Source: Conservatibacter flavescens (lineage in GTDB: Bacteria; Pseudomonadota; Gammaproteobacteria; Enterobacterales; Pasteurellaceae). Taken from it: a DNA stretch of 48,179 nt. Position 1 is the stretch's first letter. Each line of letters opens with the position of its first letter. The stretch covers positions 1-48,179 of the forward strand of contig NZ_PHHA01000032.1 in assembly GCF_002795425.1 (NCBI RefSeq), in the 5' to 3' direction. The notes below the pieces were generated by a model that saw only the letters and a list, made by a program, of their open reading frames with translations, had not been told where the DNA came from and did no database searches. A program made the translations under genes and the position numbers. Positions 8,017 to 17,563 of the stretch are shown here, piece after piece.

Positions 8017-8535
8017 ATGACTAAATATACCCAAGCCTTTAAACAGCAAGTTATTGATTTTTACCTTGAAAATCACCACAACCAATCATTAACGAGAAAG
8101 CATTTCCAACTCCCTAGTCAAACACTTAGCCGCTGGATAGCACAATATCAATACTCAGGCAGCAATGGGCTTGCTGTCTTGCGCACCAAGCAAAAATATC
8201 CTGCCGAATTTAAATATCAAGTCATACAAGCGGTTATAAATGGCATTTATTCTGCTGAACAAGCAACACTTCAGTTTGGTCTCAGCAATTCGGGTATCAT
8301 CAGCCAATGGTTGAAAGCTTTCAAGAAAGAAGGTATAAAAGGGTTAAAACCCAAACCGAAAGGAAGACCGTCAATGAAACCCAAATACGCCAAAATGCCG
8401 CCCAAACCCAAGACAGAAGAAGAACGTTTGAAGCTGCGAATTTTAGAGCTTGAAGCGGAGAATGCTTATCTAAAAAAGTTGGACGAGCTGATACGGGAGG
8501 AAGAGCAAAGGCAGCGGAAGTTATCCAAGCGTTAA
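8017..8535 (+). CDS. IS3-family transposase OrfA (IS150 group)
   Basis: This 172-residue protein has two helix-turn-helix segments, around residues 10-45 and 65-105, and a C-terminal leucine-zipper-like helix (EEERLKLRILELEAENAYLKKL) typical of IS150-group OrfA. OrfA binds the element ends; transposition needs the OrfAB fusion made by -1 frameshifting. OrfB is truncated here, so this copy cannot move by itself, though OrfA could still bind related ends elsewhere. Confidence 0.85.
   Translation: MTKYTQAFKQQVIDFYLENHHNQSLTRKHFQLPSQTLSRWIAQYQYSGSNGLAVLRTKQKYPAEFKYQVIQAVINGIYSAEQATLQFGLSNSGIISQWLKAFKKEGIKGLKPKPKGRPSMKPKYAKMPPKPKTEEERLKLRILELEAENAYLKKLDELIREEEQRQRKLSKR
8472..8478 (+). promoter_or_regulatory. 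Programmed -1 frameshift heptamer of the IS3-type element
   Basis: The heptamer A-AAA-AAG sits in the orfA frame exactly as the canonical slippery pattern requires. After a -1 slip the frame reads into the start of OrfB (EVIQALRVNYPLPILLRI). Confidence 0.7.
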
Positions 8536-8542
8536 GAGTAAA

Positions 8543-9016
8543 CTATCCTTTGCCAATACTCCTTCGCATTAGTGTCCGTTTATGTAATTCAACTTCTTTC
8601 CGTTCAATAATTCCTTTCTTATACAGTTCTTTCAATACGCGAGCAACAGCTAATTCATGTTCTATTTGGGGTAGAGGATAATTTTTGCCAGTGTCTAATT
8701 CCAACGCCGCATCTGTAATAAAGTATAATGTTTTCCAACTATCACTTTGCTTTAATACTCTTGCAACCAACAATTGAAGATTTTGCTTAAACAATCGAGG
8801 TTTTATTAGCCTTGAAACATTAAAGTGTGTTTTGATTTGCCTTAAATCGAAATTGGGTTCAATGTATATCAAAGTATTCTCAAAACAAAGTATTTTATCT
8901 TCTAAATCTGATTTCTGTTGTTCCAACCGAGTAAGCTGATGTTCAAGAATTGCTTTTTCTTTATAGCTACTTTCGATTAATTTGGTAAGTTGAGAAATAA
9001 GGTGGGATTCTGCCAT
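8543..9016 (-). CDS. Hypothetical coiled-coil protein, 157 aa, 3' end replaced by IS sequence
   Basis: I do not recognise this protein. Residues about 1-45 form a likely coiled coil (repeated Leu, Glu, Lys and Gln positions). The rest is mixed helical, with no membrane segment or catalytic motif I can name. The start at 9016 is preferred over the ATG at 9031 because GGAG lies 8 bases before it. The last 7-9 residues (about RRSIGKG) come from antisense reading of the orfB remnant, so the natural C-terminus has been lost or changed by the rearrangement. Expression may be controlled by the hairpin covering its start. Confidence 0.55.
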   Translation of the reverse strand: MAESHLISQLTKLIESSYKEKAILEHQLTRLEQQKSDLEDKILCFENTLIYIEPNFDLRQIKTHFNVSRLIKPRLFKQNLQLLVARVLKQSDSWKTLYFITDAALELDTGKNYPLPQIEHELAVARVLKELYKKGIIERKEVELHKRTLMRRSIGKG

Positions 9017-9022
9017 AATAAA

Positions 9023-9055
9023 AATCTCCATTGATTTAAACTTTCAATGGAGATT
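9023..9055 (-). promoter_or_regulatory. Perfect 12-bp inverted repeat covering the ribosome binding site of the 8543-9016 gene
   Basis: AATCTCCATTGA (9023-9034) and TCAATGGAGATT (9044-9055) are exact inverse complements around a 9-nt loop. In the mRNA of the minus-strand gene the GGAG ribosome binding site lies inside the stem, so translation should be hampered unless the hairpin is opened. It could also be a protein binding site or the remains of an element end. Confidence 0.5.
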
Positions 9056-9078
9056 CTAGTATTTTCAAGCGGTTAGGT

Positions 9079-9107
9079 CTTTGTGCAACTGCTACATAAT
9101 ACCGCAA
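9079..9107 (+). repeat. Copy 2 of the dispersed ~28-bp repeat
   Basis: This segment contains CAACTGCTACATAATACCG, identical to the copy near 4550-4568, in the same orientation and with similar flanks. It marks the right border of the patchwork zone, immediately before the first Hin-type uptake signal. Confidence 0.6.
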
Positions 9108-9123
9108 AATTTTGTAAAAAACT

Positions 9124-9132
9124 ACCGCACTT
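9124..9132 (-). other. DNA uptake signal (Hin type)
   Basis: ACCGCACTT is the complement of AAGTGCGGT. Other exact copies, either strand, are at 11184, 13433, 17277, 17897, 18552, 23886, 25301, 26329, 26756, 29489, 30183, 36934 and 41192. None was found before 9124. Confidence 0.85.
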
Positions 9133-9159
9133 TCTAACCATAAGTATGTGGAGAATAAC

Positions 9160-10137
9160 ATGAAAAAAGTGGTAATTTCTCACCGATTACATGATGACGG
9201 TATGGCGGTTTTAGAACGAGGAAATGTACAAATCGCGATTACCAATGACGGTTCACCAAAGGCTATGTTGCCTGAGTTGCTTGATGCGGAAGGTTTAATT
9301 ATCCGTATCGGTGCGATTGATCGTGAAACACTACTGCAATGCAAAAATTTAAAAGTGATTGGCAGACCGGGCGTAGGCGTAGATGATGTGGATGTTAAAA
9401 CCGCCACTGAATTAGGTATTCCGGTAGTGATTGCACCGGGTGCCAATACCCGTTCTGTTGCAGAACATGCCTTTGCCTTAATGTTTGCTTGTGCCAAAGA
9501 TCTGGTTCGTTCAGATAAAGAAACCCGTAAAGATAATTTTGCTATCCGAAGCAGTTATAAAGCATATGAGCTGAATCATAAAACATTGGCGTTAATCGGC
9601 TATGGTCGAATTGGTTCAATTTTAGCTCAAATGTCAAAAGCTATCGGCATGAACATAAAAGTTTACGATCCTTTTGTCACACCTGAAACCATCATTGAGC
9701 AAGGTTATACCTACTGTGTCGAGCTTGATGAAGTCATTAAGGAGTCTGATGTCATTTCTATTCATGTACCACTAACCGAAAAAACACGTCATTTAATTGG
9801 TGAGCATGAATTGGGGTTAATGTCACCAAATACGATTTTAATTAACTGTGCGCGTGGTGGTGTGATTGATGAAGAAGCCTTAGTTAAAGCATTACAAAAT
9901 AATGTGATTCATAGTGCCGGTTTAGACGTATTTGCGGTTGAACCGATTGATGTAAATTCACCATTGTTTGCCTTGGATAATGTGATTGTTTCGCCACATA
10001 TGGCAGGGCAAACCAAAGAAGCCGCGTCAGGTGTAGCAAGCATGGCAGCAGAAGGTGTACTTGCGGTAATGAGTGGTGAACGTTGGGAAAATGTTTGTAA
10101 TCCGGAAGTGTATAATCATCCGAGATGGCAAAAATAA
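9160..10137 (+). CDS. D-isomer-specific 2-hydroxyacid dehydrogenase
   Basis: The product (325 residues) is a cytosolic NAD(P)-dependent dehydrogenase that interconverts a D-2-hydroxyacid and the 2-oxoacid. It has the nucleotide-binding G147-Y-G-R-I-G152 with D170 at the end of the second strand, which favours NAD. The catalytic triad is R232 (in CARGG), E261 (in AVEPID) and H280 (in SPHMAGQ). It resembles the catalytic part of phosphoglycerate dehydrogenase without an ACT domain, but its place at the head of an uptake cluster argues for a catabolic sugar acid or other hydroxyacid substrate. The start at 9160 has GGAG six bases upstream; a GTG at 9148 in frame has none. Confidence 0.85.
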   Translation: MKKVVISHRLHDDGMAVLERGNVQIAITNDGSPKAMLPELLDAEGLIIRIGAIDRETLLQCKNLKVIGRPGVGVDDVDVKTATELGIPVVIAPGANTRSVAEHAFALMFACAKDLVRSDKETRKDNFAIRSSYKAYELNHKTLALIGYGRIGSILAQMSKAIGMNIKVYDPFVTPETIIEQGYTYCVELDEVIKESDVISIHVPLTEKTRHLIGEHELGLMSPNTILINCARGGVIDEEALVKALQNNVIHSAGLDVFAVEPIDVNSPLFALDNVIVSPHMAGQTKEAASGVASMAAEGVLAVMSGERWENVCNPEVYNHPRWQK

Positions 10138-10158
10138 ATTAGTTGGGAGAGAAAAATC

Positions 10159-11319
10159 ATGTCAGTGTATTCTTTGTTTAATCCAGGCAAAGTGATTGGT
10201 GGTGCCGGTTCTATCGCACAAATTGCCGATGTCGTGGTAGGGTATAACGCGAAAAATGTATTGTTAATTACCGATACGGGGGTATTTAACGCCGGACTTG
10301 TTGCTAAGCCGCAACAAATTTTAGAACAAGCCGGTATTGTTGTTCAAATTATTTCCGATGTGCCGCCTGAGCCGCCGATATCGGCAGTTAATCATATTTT
10401 TGATGAAGCAATAAAATTTAAAGCCGATATGGTCATTGGTATTGGTGGTGGTAGTGCAATGGATACGGCTAAATTAGTGGCATTAATGTTGACTAACCGA
10501 AATATTCCATTACAAGAGGTGACTTCCGGACAGAAAAAATTCACACAACGCAGTTTGCCAACCTTAATGATTCCTACAACATCCGGCACGGGTTCCGAAG
10601 CAACCCAAAACTCTATCGTGTTAGATTCGGAACAAGAACTAAAAGTAGGAATTGTGGATGAAAAATTAGTTGCAAGTAGCGTGATTTTAGATGCGAACTT
10701 AACGCTCAGCCTGCCCAAACATATTACTGCAAACACGGGGATTGATGCCTTATGTCATGCTATCGAATGTTACATTTCTAAAAAATCCAGCCCGTTTAGC
10801 GATATGTTTGCACTCAAAGCGGTGGAATTAATTGCGACAAATATTCGCACGGCATTCAATAACGGTTCAGACATCAAAGCGCGTGAAAATATGTTGCTCG
10901 GTTCATTCTTGGGCGGCGCTTGTATTGCGACTTCCAGCACTGTCGCGGTACATGCATTATCTTATCCGTTAGGGGGTAAATATCATATTCCGCACGGTTT
11001 ATCCAATGCCATTTTATTAGCTGATGTTATGCAATTTAATTTACCGGTTTGTGTGGAAAAATTTGCCAATGTGGCTCGTGCAATGGGCTTAGATGTGCAG
11101 GGTTGCAGCGAACAACAAGCCGCTGAAAAAATGATCGAGGAACTCTATGCGTTAATTCGTGATTTAGAGATTAAATGTGATCTAAGTGCGGTGGGAATTT
11201 CGGAAGAAATTTTAGATGAATTGGTCGATTCGGCTTTCAAAGTCCGTCGTTTACTGGATAACAATCCACGTGAAATGACGAAAGCAGATATTAAAGCCAT
11301 TTATCAGAAAATCATTTAA
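10159..11319 (+). CDS. Iron-type (group III) alcohol dehydrogenase
   Basis: This 386-residue protein belongs to the metal-dependent alcohol dehydrogenase family that includes FucO and lactaldehyde/propanediol reductases. The nucleotide site is the GIGGGSAMD segment (residues 94-102) and SGTGSEAT (142-149). The four metal ligands D196, H200, H265 and H279 are present in DALCHAIE, VAVHALSYP and YHIPHG. It lies 21 bases after the hydroxyacid dehydrogenase, so the two probably act in series on one substrate, for example oxidising an alcohol and reducing or oxidising a hydroxyacid. The exact substrate cannot be told. Confidence 0.85.
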   Translation: MSVYSLFNPGKVIGGAGSIAQIADVVVGYNAKNVLLITDTGVFNAGLVAKPQQILEQAGIVVQIISDVPPEPPISAVNHIFDEAIKFKADMVIGIGGGSAMDTAKLVALMLTNRNIPLQEVTSGQKKFTQRSLPTLMIPTTSGTGSEATQNSIVLDSEQELKVGIVDEKLVASSVILDANLTLSLPKHITANTGIDALCHAIECYISKKSSPFSDMFALKAVELIATNIRTAFNNGSDIKARENMLLGSFLGGACIATSSTVAVHALSYPLGGKYHIPHGLSNAILLADVMQFNLPVCVEKFANVARAMGLDVQGCSEQQAAEKMIEELYALIRDLEIKCDLSAVGISEEILDELVDSAFKVRRLLDNNPREMTKADIKAIYQKII

Positions 11320-11350
11320 GCAAGGTCTGTCACACTGTGCGGAGGAATAT

Positions 11351-11827
11351 ATGAAAAAATATTTGTCTGATAAAAATTTTATGGCGGGATTTATCTTTCT
11401 TTTCATTTCGCTATTTTATTTGGCTAATGCTTTTTTGATCGAAACTAAAGGTTTGGTCAGTGTTGAAGCGGATTTTATGCCTAAGATCTACGGAACATTG
11501 TTGCTTATTTCATCTAGCGTATTGTTGATTTCATCTTATTTGAAATTGAGAACGAAAAAAGAAAATGTGGAAAAAGCAGCAACTGACTGGAAACGCATTT
11601 TTGCAGTGCTTGGTTTAATTTTCGTCTATGTGCTTTCAATGGAATATTTAGGTTTTATCCTGGTGTCTATTCCATTCTTATTCTGTTTATCGCTACTTCT
11701 AACGCCTGATTATGTGAAAAAAGTCTATTGGATTTATGCCGTATTTTCGGTGATATTGCCTGTCATTGCGTATTTCTTGTTTAGCTATTATCTCAGCTTA
11801 ACTATGCCATCAGGCATCTTCTTTTAG
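11351..11827 (+). CDS. Tripartite tricarboxylate transporter small membrane subunit, TctB-like
   Basis: This 158-residue protein has four hydrophobic segments (about 10-30, 43-63, 81-110 and 121-150), as in TctB, the small inner membrane subunit of TTT carriers. GGAGG precedes the ATG. It is followed after 8 bases by the large subunit and then by the binding protein, giving the usual B-A-C set. Confidence 0.85.
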   Translation: MKKYLSDKNFMAGFIFLFISLFYLANAFLIETKGLVSVEADFMPKIYGTLLLISSSVLLISSYLKLRTKKENVEKAATDWKRIFAVLGLIFVYVLSMEYLGFILVSIPFLFCLSLLLTPDYVKKVYWIYAVFSVILPVIAYFLFSYYLSLTMPSGIFF

Positions 11828-11835
11828 GAGGATAT

Positions 11836-13332
11836 ATGGGTGAATTATTACTTCAAGGCTTTGCTTCACTCTTTACTGTTACAGGTATGCTCTGTATTCT
11901 GGGTGGCGTATTTATCGGGATTATCTTCGGTTCAGTCCCCGGATTATCTGCCACAATGGCATTAGCACTATTTTTGCCAATTACTTATGCGATGGATCCG
12001 AATTATGCGGTGGTGTTATTAATCGCATTGTATATCGGCGGAATTTCAGGTGGCTTGATTACGGCTATTTTAACCGGTATTCCGGGTACACCCTCATCTA
12101 TCGCCACTTGTTTCGACGGTTATCCGATGACCAAAAAAGGACAACCGTTCAAAGCATTAGGGGTTGGGGTAACGTTTTCATTTTTAGGGACGATTTTCTC
12201 CACTATCGTTTTGGTCTTTCTTTCTCCGTATTTAGCAAAAATTGCAATCAACTTCGGCGCTTATGAATATTTTGCTGTGGCCTTGTTTTCACTCAGTATG
12301 TTGGTGGGATTATCCGGTGATAATATTTGGAAAGGACTGATTTCCGGCTTAATGGGCTGTATGTTTGCCACTGTCGGTATGGATGCTATTTCATCTGTTG
12401 CCCGATTTACAATGGGATCAGAGGAAATTGCTTACGGCTTTGATGTATTGCCTGTTTTAATCGGTTTATTTGCCATTAATGAAATTATTGCTAAAGCAGA
12501 TACGGTGAAAACCGAACATAATAACCTTGGGGTGATTACCGCAATTAAGATGGTGAAAGGATTAGGTTTTTCGGTTAAAGAATTCTTCGGTCAAACCAAG
12601 AACTTTATTATGTCATCATCTCTAGGTACGGCTATCGGTATTTTACCGGGCATTGGCGGCGGAGCAGCTAACGTCATGGCTTATACCGTATCAAAATCGA
12701 CTTCTAAATATCCGGAAAAATACGGAACCGGGATTATTGACGGCGTTGTTGCCTCAGAAGCCTCAAATAATGCCGCGATTGGTGGCGCCTTAGTTCCGTT
12801 ACTTGCTTTAGGGATTCCTGGCGATACCGTAACGGCGATTTTATTAGGCGGATTAACCTTGCATGGCATTATTCCCGGCCCGTTAATGTTCACTGAAAAT
12901 GTCAGTACGGTTTACATCATTTTCTCTGCAATGTTTGTGGGGGCAATCGTGATGTTCTTAATGGAGTTTTACGGCTTACGTATTTTCACCAAGATCTTAT
13001 CCATTCCGAAACATTTCTTATTACCGGCAATTTTCTTATTCTGCATTATTGGCGCATTTGGTGTAAGAAATAATTTCTTTGATGTATGGGCAACGGTTTT
13101 ATTCGGTTTACTGGGTTTCACGTTCTTTAAACTCTCCATTCCTGCCGCGCCGTTTATTCTCGGTTTTATTATCGGACCATTAGCCGAATTGAATTTAAGA
13201 CGCGGTTTAATGTTCTCAAAAGGTGATTTTACAGAGTTTTTCAGAGCACCGATTGCCGTAGTATTTTTTGTAATGACTGCAATCGTCATTTTATTTGCAG
13301 TACGTTCCCAATTAAAAAAACGTTCCAGTTAA
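11836..13332 (+). CDS. Tripartite tricarboxylate transporter large permease subunit, TctA-like
   Basis: TctA subunits form the ion-driven channel of TTT carriers, which take up carboxylates delivered by a binding protein. The 498-residue product has the usual length and about 11-12 membrane segments. The duplicated conserved signatures are visible: GSVPGLSATMALALFLP with GIPGTPSSIAT in the first half, and GILPGIGGGAANVMAY with ALGIPGDTVTAILLG in the second. AGGAGG precedes the ATG. The ligand is probably the acidic compound degraded by the enzymes of this operon. Confidence 0.92.
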   Translation: MGELLLQGFASLFTVTGMLCILGGVFIGIIFGSVPGLSATMALALFLPITYAMDPNYAVVLLIALYIGGISGGLITAILTGIPGTPSSIATCFDGYPMTKKGQPFKALGVGVTFSFLGTIFSTIVLVFLSPYLAKIAINFGAYEYFAVALFSLSMLVGLSGDNIWKGLISGLMGCMFATVGMDAISSVARFTMGSEEIAYGFDVLPVLIGLFAINEIIAKADTVKTEHNNLGVITAIKMVKGLGFSVKEFFGQTKNFIMSSSLGTAIGILPGIGGGAANVMAYTVSKSTSKYPEKYGTGIIDGVVASEASNNAAIGGALVPLLALGIPGDTVTAILLGGLTLHGIIPGPLMFTENVSTVYIIFSAMFVGAIVMFLMEFYGLRIFTKILSIPKHFLLPAIFLFCIIGAFGVRNNFFDVWATVLFGLLGFTFFKLSIPAAPFILGFIIGPLAELNLRRGLMFSKGDFTEFFRAPIAVVFFVMTAIVILFAVRSQLKKRSS

Positions 13333-13352
13333 TTTATCGTTAAGGAGTTTAT

Positions 13353-14336
13353 ATGAAAAAGTATCTTTCTTATGTCGCAGCTGCAGTGCTAGGTTTATCT
13401 GTGATGGGGTGTAATGATAAATCCGACAATAAAAGTGCGGTCAAAAATTCGGAAAATTATCCTAATCAAACCATTACTATAGTCGTACCGTTTGGTGCCG
13501 GTGGTGACACGGATTTCCATGCCCGTAATTTAGCGGCTTATTTGGAAAAAGAACTGGGGACAAAAATTATTGTGAATAATGTGTCCGGTGCAAACGGAAA
13601 TGCCGGAATGCGACAAGTCTTACGAGCAAAACCGGATGGTTACACCGCATTGTTTTTTCACGAATCCATGCTAACGAATAAAGTGGTGGGCATTTCTACT
13701 CAAGCTCATGAAGAACTCGCACCGGTTGCAGCAACAATCGTTGATAATTCTTATGTTATTGCCGTAAATGCAAAAAGTGGTATGAAAAATTTAACCGATC
13801 TCATTAATAAAGCCAAAGAAAACCCGGGTAATTTACTCTATGCTTCATCTGTTGGGGGATATTCCTACTATCTTGGTCGAGTGCTGGAGGAATTAGCCGG
13901 AATTGATTTTAATATTGTCGATGCCGGCGGTGGTACAGACCGAAATGCCGCCTTATTAGCCGGTAAAATTGATATTAACGTTAATCCTTACGGCGTAATG
14001 AAATCTTATTTTGATTCCAAAGATTTCTTGCCTTTAGCCGTGATCAACAAAAATCGTAACGCATTATTTCCAGATGTACCGACTGCAAAAGAACAAGGTA
14101 TTGATTGGGAAGCGGAAAGATATTATTTCCTCAGTTTCCCGAAAGGCACAGATGAAGCGATTGTCAATAAAATGGCAAATGCAATGAAAGTGGTAACGGA
14201 AAATCCGGAATTTCGCAAAAAAACAGAGGAAGCGTATAGCGTGTCCCCAACTTTTGTCGGTACTCAAGCACTAAAAGAACATCTTGATAAAAGTTTGGCC
14301 GAGTTTGAGAAAAACAAAAATCTCGTGAATAACTAA
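13353..14336 (+). CDS. Tripartite tricarboxylate transporter substrate-binding protein, TctC-like lipoprotein
   Basis: This 327-residue protein is the extracytoplasmic solute receptor of the TTT carrier. The signal peptide ends in a lipobox (VMGC, Cys at residue 20), so it should be lipid-anchored rather than free in the periplasm. The typical TctC segments are present: ITIVVPFGAGGDTD near 45-58, a GANGNAGMRQVLRAKPDGYT block, and PDVPTAKEQGIDWE towards the end. The ligand cannot be predicted from sequence, but family members bind carboxylates. Confidence 0.9.
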   Translation: MKKYLSYVAAAVLGLSVMGCNDKSDNKSAVKNSENYPNQTITIVVPFGAGGDTDFHARNLAAYLEKELGTKIIVNNVSGANGNAGMRQVLRAKPDGYTALFFHESMLTNKVVGISTQAHEELAPVAATIVDNSYVIAVNAKSGMKNLTDLINKAKENPGNLLYASSVGGYSYYLGRVLEELAGIDFNIVDAGGGTDRNAALLAGKIDINVNPYGVMKSYFDSKDFLPLAVINKNRNALFPDVPTAKEQGIDWEAERYYFLSFPKGTDEAIVNKMANAMKVVTENPEFRKKTEEAYSVSPTFVGTQALKEHLDKSLAEFEKNKNLVNN

Positions 14337-14367
14337 CCGATTTCAATCGAACTTACATTATTTATTA

Positions 14368-14394
14368 AGCCTTATCGTCTTTGACGATAAGGCT
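14368..14394 (+). terminator. Perfect 12-bp hairpin after the TctC gene
   Basis: AGCCTTATCGTC (14368-14379) pairs perfectly with GACGATAAGGCT (14383-14394) around TTT. There is no immediate T run, so it may be a partial terminator or an mRNA-stabilising stem that keeps TctC levels high over the downstream genes. Confidence 0.6.
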
Positions 14395-14470
14395 AGGGGA
14401 TTATTTTGCGCTTATTTGTCAAACCTAATCTTTTTTCATTCATTCAATAGCATCACCATGGAGGCTATTT

Positions 14471-15748
14471 ATGACAACTCAAATGATTATTGCATTAGCA
14501 ATTACGGTATTCATGATTATTTTAATCATGAGAGATAAACTTCCTTTCGGCGTGCCACCGCTTATTGCTTGTCTTTTACTGGTAGTAACGGGTGTTGCTG
14601 ATATCAAATTGGCTTTTGGCGGTTTTGCCAACTCAACCATTATGATGCTTGCTGCGTTTATGGCGATCATCGCAGCATTACAAAAGACAAGTTTTATCAC
14701 GACATTTAAAGCGGCGATATTTAATATGGCTAAAAAAGGCGGTTTCAAAGCCTATACCCTTTTAATCGTCGTTGTGATGGTGGGAACGAGCTTTTTCGGT
14801 ATGGGCTCAACGGCTTATTATGTGTTGGTTATCGGGCTTTTATCCGCTCTACCGGACAGCAAAGCACTTGCACCGTCTAAGGTGCTGATGCCGGCAGGTT
14901 TTGCCGCCAACCACCCGATTGCGCCCTTTAATACGGCATTGCAATATGGTGTGACCGTCGCGGTATTGGAAGCCGCAGGTGCTGCAACAAGTATTGATTT
15001 GGTCAGCTTCTCCATTGTTCAATTAATTGTTTCATTAGGTTTTCTTGCTTGGTGTTTGGCATCTTATAAAATGCTCCCGGAACATCCTATTGCTTCAGCA
15101 ACAACTGATGACAATCCACTTGCCCAAACTGAATCGGCACTCACTAAGAATCAAGAGTTGGTGACATATCTGTCTTTTGCTCTTGCTGTTGCCGGTATGA
15201 TTGCACAAAGCTATATTGGTGATGCCGGCTATGCGATTACCGGTCTTGCGGTGTTACCAATCTTTTTAGCTCGAGTGTTGGATTTTAATGAAATCAGAAT
15301 GGCAATTAGTGCGCCGATTATTTTGATGTCGGCCGGTGTAATCGGAGTAGCCGATGCATTAGGCAGCACAGGATTGACCGAAATGGTAGGTAAATCTGTG
15401 GCTGAAATGCTCGGCTCTGATGTTAATCCGTTTTTGTTAGTTTTTACATTCTGCATTTTAACCAGTTTATTGGCAACCTTAACAGGTTCAACGATCGGTA
15501 CCGTATATGTCTTTGCACCGCTCGCTATTGCAACCTGTTTACAACTTGGCTTCAATCCGATTGCAGCGGCAACCGCAATTGTTATTTCCGGCTGGTGCGG
15601 TCACTTCCTCCCGGTGGACGGTATGCCGGCGTTAATTATGGGGACGGGAAAATATACGATGATTGAGTTCTGGAAATTCACCGTCCCGCAATACTTTATT
15701 CGCTTACTTGCCCTGACCGCAGGCGCACTTATTCTATTCCCGGTTTAA
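14471..15748 (+). CDS. SLC13/DASS-type (IT superfamily) anion permease
   Basis: This 425-residue integral membrane protein has 11-12 hydrophobic segments and the layout of the SLC13/ArsB-NhaD ion transporter superfamily, whose members carry sulfate, citrate and C4 or other carboxylates with cations. Conserved helix-hairpin segments are visible around ANSTIMMLAAF (residues 58-68) and in the second half at TGSTIGTVYVFAPLA and GWCGHFLPVDGMP. GGAGG precedes the ATG. It is the second uptake system in the cluster, which may mean two related substrates or outward transport of a product. Confidence 0.75.
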   Translation: MTTQMIIALAITVFMIILIMRDKLPFGVPPLIACLLLVVTGVADIKLAFGGFANSTIMMLAAFMAIIAALQKTSFITTFKAAIFNMAKKGGFKAYTLLIVVVMVGTSFFGMGSTAYYVLVIGLLSALPDSKALAPSKVLMPAGFAANHPIAPFNTALQYGVTVAVLEAAGAATSIDLVSFSIVQLIVSLGFLAWCLASYKMLPEHPIASATTDDNPLAQTESALTKNQELVTYLSFALAVAGMIAQSYIGDAGYAITGLAVLPIFLARVLDFNEIRMAISAPIILMSAGVIGVADALGSTGLTEMVGKSVAEMLGSDVNPFLLVFTFCILTSLLATLTGSTIGTVYVFAPLAIATCLQLGFNPIAAATAIVISGWCGHFLPVDGMPALIMGTGKYTMIEFWKFTVPQYFIRLLALTAGALILFPV

Positions 15749-15761
15749 CAGGAGAAATAAC

Positions 15762-17463
<1,702 letters not shown>

Positions 17464-17468
17464 CCGTT

Positions 17469-17500
17469 AAACGTCTGTTAATGGCTGACGTTTTATTTGT
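17469..17500 (+). terminator. Terminator of the transporter-catabolic cluster
   Basis: AAACGTC (17469-17475) pairs with GACGTTT (17487-17493), followed by a T-rich tail. It separates the YhcH-type gene from the exchanger gene. Confidence 0.6.
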
Positions 17501-17563
17501 AATGCGATGAACAAACACCTCAATCAACGCATTTGTTTTATCAAAATACTTTAGAGGGATATA

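Larger units (their letters stand above)
7959..8571 (+). mobile_element. Truncated IS3-family element (IS150-like)
   Basis: The left end starts with the terminal repeat TGATCTGCACCCCAAAAG at 7959. orfA is complete, the -1 frameshift heptamer is present, and the first residues of orfB (EVIQALRVNYPLPILLRI in the -1 frame) can be read up to about 8570. There the homology stops and no right end follows, so most of orfB is gone. Confidence 0.75.

Noticed and set aside
9160-10137. Calling the gene serA
   Set aside because: It resembles the SerA catalytic core but lacks an ACT domain and heads a transport operon, so the symbol would mislead.
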